Source of the DNA: Pseudoalteromonas marina
Lineage (GTDB): Bacteria > Pseudomonadota > Gammaproteobacteria > Enterobacterales > Alteromonadaceae
Length of the DNA stretch: 64,000 nt
Direction: 5' to 3'
Assembly: GCF_000238335.3 (NCBI RefSeq)
Contig: NZ_AHCB03000012.1
Span: 186,001 to 250,000, forward strand
Shown: positions 21,619-28,887 of the stretch, one piece after another
Layout: each line of letters starts with the position of its first letter
Numbering within the stretch: position 1 is the stretch's first letter
Translations under genes and position numbers: made by a program
The notes under the pieces: generated by a model
What the model saw: the letters and a program-made list of their open reading frames with translations, nothing else
What the model was told of the DNA's origin: nothing
Database searches by the model: none

Positions 21619-21952
21619 AACAGCCTAATAATTGAAAAATAGTTCAGCTAATATGAAGTAAAAATACAAAGGGTTCAATAGAAGTAGATTGTGATTTTTA
21701 ACTAATTATATAAGCAACAATGAGTTACAAGGTTAAGGGTTAATGGGTGTATGCGTTACTGGTTTAAACTCAGGTATTTAAAATATGATTTGTTAATTAA
21801 TAACCAACCGGTATAACTAAACAACGATTTGTCTGATATTACTGATCTCCACCATTTTGGGGTTTTGCTGCATTTAAGAAAGCTAAGGCGAAGCTAACTA
21901 TTTGTTTACAGGTGTTTATTTTATAGCTAGGATAAAATCACTGTAATATATG

Positions 21953-21984
21953 GACATTTGTCGGTTTGTAAAACGACAAATGTC
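21953..21984. repeat. Perfect inverted repeat at the left edge of the cassette array
   Basis: GACATTTGTCG (21953-21963) is repeated inverted as CGACAAATGTC (21974-21984) with a 10-nt spacer. It sits 12 bases before the first GTTATAA core (21997). It is not followed by T residues, so it is unlikely to be a terminator. It may belong to a degenerate recombination site or an operator. The rest of 21619-22018 shows no gene. Confidence 0.6.
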
Positions 21985-22018
21985 GTAGACTAAATTGTTA
22001 TAAAGCACGGAAGTTTTG

Positions 22019-22387
22019 ATGAAAGCCTCAACTATTGAGTTCACAAGTTATAGTGGTAATCAAACACATATTGAATCAATCAACTACGATTTAGACTATT
22101 TAAAAGTAGTAGTTGTCGCTGATTCTAATTTACGAATTGAAGTATGTTTTCAACAGCCAATCGGATTTAGGTGTCTTGATGAAGGTGATTTATTAGAGTT
22201 TTGGGCAAGCAATAAAATAACGAGTAATTGGCTTTTACAAATACATGATTTTGGTTGGTTGGCTCAAGAAAGTAATCGCGCTGGCTTCTTATCCAAAGAC
22301 ACTATGTTAAGTGAGTATTTGATTAAAGGCAGCAATGAGTGTTTAAATGTTCTAAGCACAGATAAGCCAGTAATAAGTTTGGTATAA
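22019..22387 (+). CDS. Cassette 1 hypothetical protein
   Basis: 122 residues from the ATG at 22019; an in-frame TTG one codon upstream is less likely. GGAAG is the ribosome-binding site. The product (MKASTIEFTSYSGNQT...) is soluble, rich in beta-type residues and aromatic acids, and has no signal peptide or membrane segment. It does not match a family I recognise. It begins 22 bases after the GTTATAA core and its stop is followed at once by attC1, the usual cassette geometry. Confidence 0.75.
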   Translation: MKASTIEFTSYSGNQTHIESINYDLDYLKVVVVADSNLRIEVCFQQPIGFRCLDEGDLLEFWASNKITSNWLLQIHDFGWLAQESNRAGFLSKDTMLSEYLIKGSNECLNVLSTDKPVISLV

Positions 22388-22392
22388 ATGCT

Positions 22393-22490
22393 TTATAACA
22401 AGCTAATAAATAAGGACAAAAATCAGTTGACTGTTTTCGTTCCTCAACATTTTAGCCAACAACTTTTTGCCCATTATTAGGGCGTTATAT
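22393..22490 (+). other. attC site 1
   Basis: Inverse core TTATAAC (22393-22399) and core GTTATAT (22484-22490). The inner arms AAAAATCAGTTG and CCAACAACTTTTT pair imperfectly. 98 nt. Confidence 0.85.
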
Positions 22491-22519
22491 GCCTTGGTTA
22501 ACTTGAGAGGGACCTATCA

Positions 22520-22942
22520 ATGTCGATGACTATGTACGTAATCTTATCTCTTAGTGATGTTCCAAATACGAACTCACTAAACGAATTATCAGAACAGTTA
22601 AACACTCCTGTTCAATATTTAGAAAATGTAGATTTAAAAAAGCATACTGGGTTTCTCCCTGTCAAACTGAAAAGCGAAGACTCTGGAGTGGAAACATTTA
22701 TGTCGCCTTTATCAGAGTTCTCAGATTACTTTCCTGCGTTCGATTCCTCAGCTTTTATAGAGCCAGTAGTGGTAACATTTCGATGGGGCGGTGACATGAA
22801 TGAAATGGTTGTGGCTTTAAACTCTGCTTATCTTCTCGGATATCAAAAAAACTCCGCTACATTCGAACCGCAAAGTGGTGTGTTTTTATCAAATGAACAA
22901 GTAAAAGAAGGTGCAGAGGCCATGTCTGCAAACGGCATATAA
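22520..22942 (+). CDS. Cassette 2 hypothetical protein
   Basis: 140 residues, ATG preceded by GAGAGGGAC. The product is acidic and soluble without signal or membrane segment. N-terminal MYVILSLSDVPNTNSLNELSEQLNTPVQYLENVDLKKHTGFLPV suggests an alpha/beta fold, and FRWGGDMNEMVVALNSAYLL is a possible helix-strand core. No family recognised. The stop codon TAA is part of the attC2 inverse core (ATATAAC), a common economy in cassettes. Confidence 0.78.
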   Translation: MSMTMYVILSLSDVPNTNSLNELSEQLNTPVQYLENVDLKKHTGFLPVKLKSEDSGVETFMSPLSEFSDYFPAFDSSAFIEPVVVTFRWGGDMNEMVVALNSAYLLGYQKNSATFEPQSGVFLSNEQVKEGAEAMSANGI

Positions 22943-23041
22943 CAAGGCAAATTAAAAAGTGCGGACAAAAAATAGTTGGCTTTGTTCGTACCTCACAAAT
23001 TATAGCCAACTATTTTTAGCCGTTTATTTGCGGCGTTAGAT
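22937..23041 (+). other. attC site 2
   Basis: Inverse core ATATAAC (22937-22943), core GTTAGAT (23035-23041). The inner arms AAAAATAGTTGGCT (ending 22981) and AGCCAACTATTTTT (23004-23017) are perfectly complementary. 105 nt. Confidence 0.92.
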
Positions 23042-23050
23042 GTAAGAGAT

Positions 23051-23959
23051 ATGCGAAGCACAGTTCTGATAATATTTGTATCCATAATGCTCATGTCATG
23101 TGGCTCATCATACAGTGTCCCGCGTGCTACGCTGCATATCGATGTTACTGATGTAAATCAGTTCAATATACTGCAGGAGAGCATTAGCGACTTTCTTATG
23201 GCTAAAGGTTTTACCGATCTCGGCAAAGATGAAGAAATGCTAGATCTACTAGAATGGAGTAGTAAAAAGCATCAAGGTGATGTCATCGCTAAAACGAATA
23301 GCGACCAAATAAATAGGATCCATCGGACAAGGCGCTTCAAGAACGAAGAATTAGAAGTAGATGTCGTAATAATTGATTATTCAGATTCTGCAATCAAAAA
23401 ACGTTTCGTAAATTATTCAACTTCAGAATCAGAAATATCCGATTCTCCGGCATTAGAATTGAATATTTATAACTATAGGCCCGGTGGTTTTTCAGTCGAA
23501 GTTAACAAGTTCTATGAAGAGATATTTTCATTTATAGAATCAAATCATAATAAGCCTATAAACATTGTATTTTCACCTCCTGAAACGAACCAAAGTGAAT
23601 TTTACAAGATCACTACTATAAATCTTCTTACGAGCGGGCTGTGGTGGCTAATTGTTTATACAATTTCAATCGGAATATTTGGGTTCATAATAATCAAAAC
23701 GCTAAATCGTACTAATTTCGCAATTTTTACCAAGCGTGCAATATTTGCTTTGTTGGGAACTATCTTGGCTACACCACTACCTTTTCCAGCAACAATATTT
23801 GTAATAGTACTGCCAAGCGTAATGGCTTTGCCTGCAATTGGGTCAGATTATTTCTTACGAATTCAAACTTTTGCTATACCATCGTTAATTGTTAGCGCTG
23901 CTTTGTGTGTACTCATATCCACCTATGTTATCAAAGGCAGTAAAAGTGAAAACATCTAA
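23051..23959 (+). CDS. Cassette 3 lipoprotein with C-terminal membrane segments, unknown function
   Basis: 302 residues. A lipoprotein-type signal sequence ends in LMSCGSS (Cys17). A hydrophilic domain rich in charged residues follows (about 20-185), then three to four hydrophobic segments near 195-217, 225-250 (with a Pro-rich PLPFPATIFVIVLPSV stretch) and 272-293, and a short basic tail. A lipid-anchored periplasmic domain continued by polytopic membrane segments is an uncommon combination. No family recognised. The stop overlaps the attC3 inverse core. It is the largest cassette gene here. Confidence 0.75.
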   Translation: MRSTVLIIFVSIMLMSCGSSYSVPRATLHIDVTDVNQFNILQESISDFLMAKGFTDLGKDEEMLDLLEWSSKKHQGDVIAKTNSDQINRIHRTRRFKNEELEVDVVIIDYSDSAIKKRFVNYSTSESEISDSPALELNIYNYRPGGFSVEVNKFYEEIFSFIESNHNKPINIVFSPPETNQSEFYKITTINLLTSGLWWLIVYTISIGIFGFIIIKTLNRTNFAIFTKRAIFALLGTILATPLPFPATIFVIVLPSVMALPAIGSDYFLRIQTFAIPSLIVSAALCVLISTYVIKGSKSENI

Positions 23960-24025
23960 CAAGTGCATGTTGCCGGACTGCTTTTCCGCTGCGCTTCAAA
24001 CCAGCCGCAAATGCAGGCGTTAGCT
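23954..24025 (+). other. attC site 3 (short type)
   Basis: Inverse core ATCTAAC (23954-23960), core GTTAGCT (24019-24025). The arms GCATGTTGCCGGACTG and CAGCCGCAAATGC pair with extrahelical bases. At 72 nt and GC-rich it is unlike the other four, suggesting a different source. Confidence 0.8.
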
Positions 24026-24039
24026 GTACTAGGTGAAAT

Positions 24040-24525
24040 TTGAGCCCATATTTTGAAATCAGTTTAACCCCCAACATTGATTACTTTTTGTGGGTGTTAC
24101 CTGTTTTATTTTTGCTTGTAGCTTTTGTTAGATTGCCAGCCGCCTCTGATCTTGTATTAAGCATGGTTAAGATTTCACGAAATTGGCTTTTAACAATTTT
24201 TGGATTGATTTTTTTCATTGCATTGTTTGGTACATACTCAGAGCTACAACAAGATATTGATGTTAAAAAACAGATTGATTCGGGTGAGTTTTCACTTGTA
24301 TCTGGTTGTATTCAAAACTATCGTCTAGACGAAGTTAAGGGAAATACAGCAACATTCGAAGTGAAAGAGGTCGAGTTTTCTTATAATAGCTATACAAGAA
24401 CACCTTTTTTCTATGAAAAAGAGTTACCAGGTAAAGTTATAAAAAATGGTAATTGCCTAGAAATTAGCTACTTAACAATAGCTAAAGAAAACAAAATCAT
24501 AAAAATCGTACAGCTAACAAAGTAA
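24040..24525 (+). CDS. Cassette 4 small membrane protein, unknown function
   Basis: 161 residues. It starts at TTG (24040), supported by AGGTGA seven bases upstream and the absence of an earlier ATG in the cassette. Two hydrophobic helices (about 13-32 and 45-67) are followed by a soluble C-terminal domain of about 90 residues with one conserved-looking Cys pair (GCIQN, NGNCLE). The topology suggests an inner-membrane anchor with a periplasmic domain. No family recognised. The attC4 inverse core begins just inside its 3' end. Confidence 0.7.
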   Translation: MSPYFEISLTPNIDYFLWVLPVLFLLVAFVRLPAASDLVLSMVKISRNWLLTIFGLIFFIALFGTYSELQQDIDVKKQIDSGEFSLVSGCIQNYRLDEVKGNTATFEVKEVEFSYNSYTRTPFFYEKELPGKVIKNGNCLEISYLTIAKENKIIKIVQLTK

Positions 24526-24613
24526 TTAAACAAAGGACACAAAACAGCAGGCTTGTGCTCCTTCGTCGCCAATTTTAGCCTGCTATTTTGTGCCGTTTAT
24601 TACGGCGTTATAA
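24512..24613 (+). other. attC site 4
   Basis: Inverse core AGCTAAC (24512-24518), core GTTATAA (24607-24613). The arms ACAAAACAGCAGGCT and AGCCTGCTATTTTGT pair with one extrahelical change. 102 nt. Confidence 0.88.
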
Positions 24614-24621
24614 CTAAAGGC

Positions 24622-24885
24622 ATGTTCGAGAAATATTTCGCTAAACGTAAGTTGGTAAGTCATGTTAAAGAGCTTGCCATCTACAATGACAAAGGAATGC
24701 ATTGGAAGAGTCATAATATCGCTCAAGTTTCTGCCGAGCGAAAAAGGCTAATCCAATTAATACTCGTGAGTTTATCAAAACTAGATAGCACTGAATCAGC
24801 TATAAAGCTTAATGACTTAATTATAAGTGGTGCATTAGCCGAAGATGAGGAAGGTCAATATATAGACCTCGCCAAATCAACTTAG
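24622..24885 (+). CDS. Cassette 5 hypothetical protein
   Basis: 87 residues from the ATG at 24622, with AAAGG just upstream. An in-frame start at 24553 is rejected because it lies inside attC4. The product (MFEKYFAKRKLVSHVKELAIYNDKG...) is small, basic at the N-terminus and helical, with no signal or membrane segment. No family recognised. attC5 starts immediately after its stop. Confidence 0.7.
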   Translation: MFEKYFAKRKLVSHVKELAIYNDKGMHWKSHNIAQVSAERKRLIQLILVSLSKLDSTESAIKLNDLIISGALAEDEEGQYIDLAKST

Positions 24886-24984
24886 TTATAACAAGTTACT
24901 TAAAAGGACAAATAACAGTTGGTTTTTGCTCCTTCGTCGCTTATTTTAACCAACTATTATTTGCCTCTTAGTAAGGCGTTATGT
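24886..24984 (+). other. attC site 5
   Basis: Inverse core TTATAAC (24886-24892), core GTTATGT (24978-24984). The arms CAAATAACAGTTGG and CCAACTATTATTTG pair almost perfectly. 99 nt. It is the last recognisable attC in the array. Confidence 0.88.
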
Positions 24985-24996
24985 GTTTCGTAAAGT

Positions 24997-25113
24997 ATGA
25001 GTTTCAAAAATAGCGACAAAGGTTTCGAATGTGAAACAGTACAAAAACATAATAAACTAGACAGATACTTTTATTTTCGCACTTTGATGAGCTACGTATC
25101 AGGCTTTAATTAG
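24997..25113 (+). CDS. Candidate 38-codon ORF after the last attC
   Basis: ATG at 24997, 13 bases after the attC5 core, placed as a cassette gene would be. The product begins MSFKNSDKGFECETVQKH and ends at TAG 25113. No strong ribosome-binding site and no complete attC follows. CATAACAA near 25137 could be the start of a truncated site. It may be a decayed cassette or chance. Confidence 0.3.
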   Translation: MSFKNSDKGFECETVQKHNKLDRYFYFRTLMSYVSGFN

Positions 25114-25195
25114 TGAAGAAATAAGTAAAGTATTACATAACAATCGTAAATTAATTAAGTGCTCACCTACTTTAATTTTTTCACAGGGAAGTTAA

Positions 25196-25576
25196 ATGAA
25201 CTTAAATCAAATTACATTACCTGTTACAGATATGGAAATTTCGACTAAATTTTATCGCGACTTAGGTTTTACTCAAATTGTAGACACCCCGCATTATGCT
25301 CGCTTTGAATGCCCAGATGGGGATTCAACTTTCTCCTTGTCTTTAGATCGAGGTGAGTTTGATTGTGGCACGGTAATATATTTTGAACATGAACGATTAG
25401 ATGAACTGGTTGAGGCTTTAAAAGTTAAAGGTTTTGTATTTATACAAGAACCTACAGACCAGAGCTATTTATGGCGAGAGGCCGTACTGCATGATCCGTC
25501 AGGACATAAAATTAAGCTATATTGGGCGGGTGTTAATAGAGTTAATCCACCTTGGCGTGTAGAAATACGCAGCTAA
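25196..25576 (+). CDS. VOC (glyoxalase/bleomycin-resistance) family protein
   Basis: 126 residues in the beta-alpha-beta-beta-beta fold of the vicinal-oxygen-chelate superfamily. The N-terminal strand ITLPVTDMEISTKFYRDLGF and the C-terminal block AVLHDPSGHKIKLYWAG are diagnostic, with candidate metal ligands in each repeat. The substrate is unknown. It follows the cassette array without an attC behind it. VOC proteins are frequent in integron cassettes, so it may be a former cassette gene whose attC was lost, or simply the chromosomal flank. Confidence 0.85.
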   Translation: MNLNQITLPVTDMEISTKFYRDLGFTQIVDTPHYARFECPDGDSTFSLSLDRGEFDCGTVIYFEHERLDELVEALKVKGFVFIQEPTDQSYLWREAVLHDPSGHKIKLYWAGVNRVNPPWRVEIRS

Positions 25577-25639
25577 TCAGATTTTTAATTATGCAGTGTT
25601 CAAACTTACGCTATTAAAATCCAACCTCATTTAAGTATA

Positions 25640-25680
25640 AAAAACCGTCAGGTTTAACGCATTAGCATTAAACCTGACAG
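25640..25680 (-). terminator. Terminator of the SDR gene
   Basis: GTCAGGTTTAA (25647-25657) pairs with TTAAACCTGAC (25669-25679). On the minus strand the stem is followed by six T. It lies between convergent genes and may also serve the VOC gene. Confidence 0.8.
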
Positions 25681-25701
25681 CTCAAACTCAACCAATCACC
25701 G

Positions 25702-26382
25702 TTAATTAGTCGGCATTAAATAAATCTCGCGCACGTTGTTGCGCTGGTTTGCTTCTATTGCAAACAGTACGGCGTCGGCCACATCTTGTGGGTCGAGTTT
25801 GTCGGGCTTTGCTTCATCAAAAAATGGGGTGTTTACCATGCCAGGGGCTATGGTGGTACAGCGGCAGTTCCACTCGCTCATTTCTTCAGCTAAGTTTTGG
25901 CCAAACCCGTAAGCAAACCATTTAGTTGCACCGTAAATAGAGCCTTTAATTGGCTTACGGCCAGCAGCTGAGCTGGTTAATATAAAGTGGCCTTTGTTTT
26001 GGCGTAAATGGGGCAGGGTTGCTTTTGCCGTCCACAGCAGGGCTTTAATGTTTATGTCTATCATGGTTGACCATTCATCGGGGTCGCCTTTTTCAGTGCC
26101 TGCGGTTGAAACGCCCATACCTGCGTTGGCAAATGCGGCATCTAGTCGGCCAAATTTTTTAAGCCCTTTTGTTACTACGTTTTCAAGTTCGGTAAAGTCG
26201 GTGGCATCTGCGGGTACACTCAGTGCGTTATCTTCACCTAATGACTCAACTAGTTCAGCTAATTTATCTTCACTTCTGGCGGTAAGAATGACTTTATGGC
26301 CGTTATTAACCAATGTTTTTGCACTCGCTTCACCTATGCCACTAGAGGCACCTGTAATTAGAACTACTTTTTCTTTCGCCAT
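25702..26382 (-). CDS. SDR-family NAD(P)-dependent oxidoreductase
   Basis: 226 residues of a classical short-chain dehydrogenase. The cofactor motif is TGASSGIG (10-17), NAG appears in ANAGMG, the catalytic Ser is in LTSSAAG and YGATKW supplies the Tyr and Lys. The Arg after the second strand (TARSEDK) suggests a preference for NADP(H). It resembles the YdfG-like group acting on 3-hydroxy acids or carbonyls, but the substrate is not determinable. It is monocistronic, with GGAGAAA before the ATG and a strong terminator behind. Confidence 0.9.
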   Translation of the reverse strand: MAKEKVVLITGASSGIGEASAKTLVNNGHKVILTARSEDKLAELVESLGEDNALSVPADATDFTELENVVTKGLKKFGRLDAAFANAGMGVSTAGTEKGDPDEWSTMIDINIKALLWTAKATLPHLRQNKGHFILTSSAAGRKPIKGSIYGATKWFAYGFGQNLAEEMSEWNCRCTTIAPGMVNTPFFDEAKPDKLDPQDVADAVLFAIEANQRNNVREIYLMPTN

Positions 26383-26578
26383 GATTATTTCTCCTATGTT
26401 TACATATTCAAAATGATAAGAACGGTTTAACTAATACGTGCTATTAACTGTACCAGTTCTGGGTTAACGGAGCTTGAATGCAGGTCACTTTACGAATGAA
26501 TTATTTGGATGATGTTAGGTGAGTGGCTTTAATGGGTTTCTGCAAAGGTGGAGTGTTCGTTTTTGTTATACTTTTTAT

Positions 26579-26604
26579 AAAAAAAGCGCACCTTAAAGTG
26601 CGCT
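26579..26604 (-). terminator. Terminator of the DUF4382 gene
   Basis: AGCGCAC (26585-26591) and GTGCGCT (26598-26604) around a CTTAAA loop, followed on the minus strand by T residues. It begins seven bases after the stop codon. Confidence 0.85.
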
Positions 26605-26610
26605 ATACGT

Positions 26611-27609
26611 TTATTGTGTTATGTCAAAGCTAACTGAAAGGTCCTCAGTTTGCGGTACACTAATTTGCTTAAGTTGATAAACAGTGAAATCTGTATCTTC
26701 TAGCTCTGCATCGTCTAAATGTGCGGTGCACGTATAGCCAAGTTGGTAGTCTCCCGGTGTAATGAAAGCAAGCTCAAACTCATATTGGTTATCGTCTTGA
26801 TCAAATACAACATTTGCGGTCGCAAGTGGGGCATCTTCTGGGGTTTGCTCATCTATTTCGTATATATCTTTAGGTATTTGAGCATCTGATGAATATAAAT
26901 ATACGGCGTGTCCAAACGTTGAATCTGCAGCAGCAGTGGCGATATTGTCTGTTTCACAGTTATTAATAAGCGCTTGGCTTACTGTGCCTTCAATTTCTTG
27001 TGACTCAGAAAGATTTTGTAATCGTACGCCTCTAGGTTTTAAAAAGATCTCCTCATTATTTTGAGGATCGACCAGCGATTTTTTTAGGTCAAATTCTAAA
27101 ACAAAGTCGTTATCAGTTTGGTTAAGTGTAAAGCCATCGAGTTGTATTTCGCCTACACCATCATTCCCTTTTCTTTTTACCACGAGCGGGGCAATGCTGT
27201 CGTCTTCGTATACTACGTGAGATGTAAAACTAAGGTTATTAGTATCGCCATTTATAACCTGAGCGCGGATCCACGAGTATTCGCCTGCTGGCACTTCTTG
27301 ATCGTCAAGCAGCTCAAAAACATCGTCCCCGGTGTAATCGAGCAAATTAACCATTTGTGGTTGAGATGCGTCAGCTTCACTTCGGGTTTCAAAACTAAAT
27401 TCTTCATCGCCTTGTGTTTTAATAGTGATTGAATCAAACACGACGTTAACCGCTTTTAAACCACTAACCGGCGCATCTGACACACCAAGGCTAAAGGTTG
27501 ATTTGTCGCTAGATTGTGGCGGTGTTGTGTCATTGTCATCACTTGAAGAGCCACACCCGGCTAATGCAAAAAGAACGGCGCTGCTGACTAATGTTGATTT
27601 AAAATTCAT
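26611..27609 (-). CDS. DUF4382-domain lipoprotein
   Basis: 332 residues with a lipoprotein signal peptide and lipobox LAGC (Cys19), then a Ser/Asp linker. A DUF4382 domain follows (about 38-200): FSLGVSDAPVSGLKAVNVVFDSI and VPAGEYSWIRAQV are typical. The C-terminal half (about 205-332) has a second beta-rich region with CTAHLDD, possibly a further Ig-like domain. Such proteins are surface or periplasmic, and their role is unknown. It stands alone with its own terminator. Confidence 0.85.
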   Translation of the reverse strand: MNFKSTLVSSAVLFALAGCGSSSDDNDTTPPQSSDKSTFSLGVSDAPVSGLKAVNVVFDSITIKTQGDEEFSFETRSEADASQPQMVNLLDYTGDDVFELLDDQEVPAGEYSWIRAQVINGDTNNLSFTSHVVYEDDSIAPLVVKRKGNDGVGEIQLDGFTLNQTDNDFVLEFDLKKSLVDPQNNEEIFLKPRGVRLQNLSESQEIEGTVSQALINNCETDNIATAAADSTFGHAVYLYSSDAQIPKDIYEIDEQTPEDAPLATANVVFDQDDNQYEFELAFITPGDYQLGYTCTAHLDDAELEDTDFTVYQLKQISVPQTEDLSVSFDITQ

Positions 27610-27955
27610 GATTTACTCCTTTAGTTTATAAAGCGGATTGTAGAAGGGCTAAGCTGAATTTAGATTGAATAGGTTTTTAGAATAGTTACTTGAAATTAAT
27701 CTTTATTTTACTTTGCGCATTTTTGAACAAAAGTATGTACGCCATAGGTTAACTAGTTTGTGAGCACTAAGTTTTTAAGTGTGAAAATTTAAGCGAAAAA
27801 AAGAAAAACTTTGCCCAATTAATTTGCTGATATAGGCACACCTTCCACTTATTTTAATGCTATCGCTTTAAAATTTTTACTATATACTCCCGCCACTTCT
27901 TTTGAAGTGTATAGATTTAATTCTTGCTGATAATCAGCCCATAGTTGGAATATGT

Positions 27956-28810
27956 ATGAAAGATAAACTTATTGTGTTTTGGCAAAGCCATTCAGAAACT
28001 ATCATCACTTTAGGTTACAAAGTGGTATTAGCTTTGGCTATTTTAGTTGCGAGCGCGCTTATTGCACGCTCGGTTAAAAAAGCGATCAAAAATTCTAAAT
28101 CGCCATTAAAAAAAGTAGACGAAACGCTACTACCGCTTCTATCGAGCATTGCGGGGTATTTAGTTTACATAATTGCTGGGCTGTTTATTTTAGATATTTT
28201 TGGCGTTAATACGGCAAGCTTAATAGCGCTAATGGGCGCGGCGGGTTTAGCGATTGGTTTGGCGCTTAAAAACACCTTAAGTAATATTGCAGCCGGCATT
28301 ATGTTATTAATACTTAGGCCATTTAAAATAGGCGATTTTGTAGATGCGAGCGGCACGCTTGGCACAGTGAACGAAATAAACTTATTTACGACCATTTTTA
28401 AAACCACCGACGGCCTTTATATCGCATCGCCTAACGGTAAAGTGTGGGGCGGCAACATTAAAAACTTTACCCGCAACGGTAAAAGGCGCATGGATATAGT
28501 AGTGGGAATTTCGTACGCCGACTCTATTGATGTTGGCTTAAATGTACTTAAAGAGCTCGCCGAATCAGAAAGCCGACTACTTGCAGAGCCAGCACCTAAA
28601 GTAATGGTTACCTCAATAGGCGAAAGCGCGGTGAACATTCAATTACGTGCATGGACGGTAAACGGCGATTACTGGCAAACCGTGTGGGATTTAAATAAAC
28701 GCGTTAAAGAGGCCATAGAAGGCGCGGGGCTGAGCATTCCGTTTCCGCAGCGAACGCTGCATATATCTGAGTCGATGGCATCGGCAGTAACGGTTAATAA
28801 AGGTATTTAA
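27956..28810 (+). CDS. mscS: Small-conductance mechanosensitive channel, MscS family
   Basis: 284 residues from the ATG at 27956, chosen over an upstream in-frame TTG at 27902 because TTGGAA precedes it and the length then matches E. coli MscS (286). Three membrane helices lie at about 15-40, 62-83 and 87-120. The pore helix TM3 has the Gly/Ala packing pattern GAAGLAIGLALKNTLSNIAAG, followed by the beta domain (RPFKIGDFV) and the C-terminal vestibule domain. It opens under membrane tension to release solutes on hypo-osmotic shock. It is monocistronic with a strong terminator. Confidence 0.93.
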   Translation: MKDKLIVFWQSHSETIITLGYKVVLALAILVASALIARSVKKAIKNSKSPLKKVDETLLPLLSSIAGYLVYIIAGLFILDIFGVNTASLIALMGAAGLAIGLALKNTLSNIAAGIMLLILRPFKIGDFVDASGTLGTVNEINLFTTIFKTTDGLYIASPNGKVWGGNIKNFTRNGKRRMDIVVGISYADSIDVGLNVLKELAESESRLLAEPAPKVMVTSIGESAVNIQLRAWTVNGDYWQTVWDLNKRVKEAIEGAGLSIPFPQRTLHISESMASAVTVNKGI

Positions 28811-28833
28811 ACTCTATTAGCATAAGCACAAAT

Positions 28834-28863
28834 AAAAATAGCGAGCCTTGGCTCGCTATTTTT
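28834..28863. terminator. Bidirectional terminator between mscS and astB
   Basis: AAAAATAGCGAGCC (28834-28847) and GGCTCGCTATTTTT (28850-28863) form a 14-bp stem with flanking A and T runs. It serves both convergent genes. Confidence 0.92.
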
Positions 28864-28887
28864 GTATTAGCCTTTTGCTGACGAGTA

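Larger units (their letters stand above)
21997..24984 (+). mobile_element. Integron gene-cassette array without integrase (attC cluster)
   Basis: Five successive units each consist of a short plus-strand ORF followed closely by an attC site: an RYYYAAC-type inverse core at or next to the stop codon, a long imperfect stem with extrahelical bases, and a GTTRRRY-type core. Core positions are 21997, 22484, 23035, 24019, 24607 and 24978. Four sites are 98-105 nt and similar to each other, and one is shorter. All ORFs share one orientation, as in integrons. No tyrosine recombinase IntI is encoded in the window, so this is an integrase-less attC cluster. It would be mobile only if an integrase acts from elsewhere. 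Confidence 0.88.

Noticed and set aside
24553..24621. Upstream extension of the cassette 5 gene
   Set aside because: This part is the attC4 stem. The ATG at 24622 with AAAGG is the proper start.
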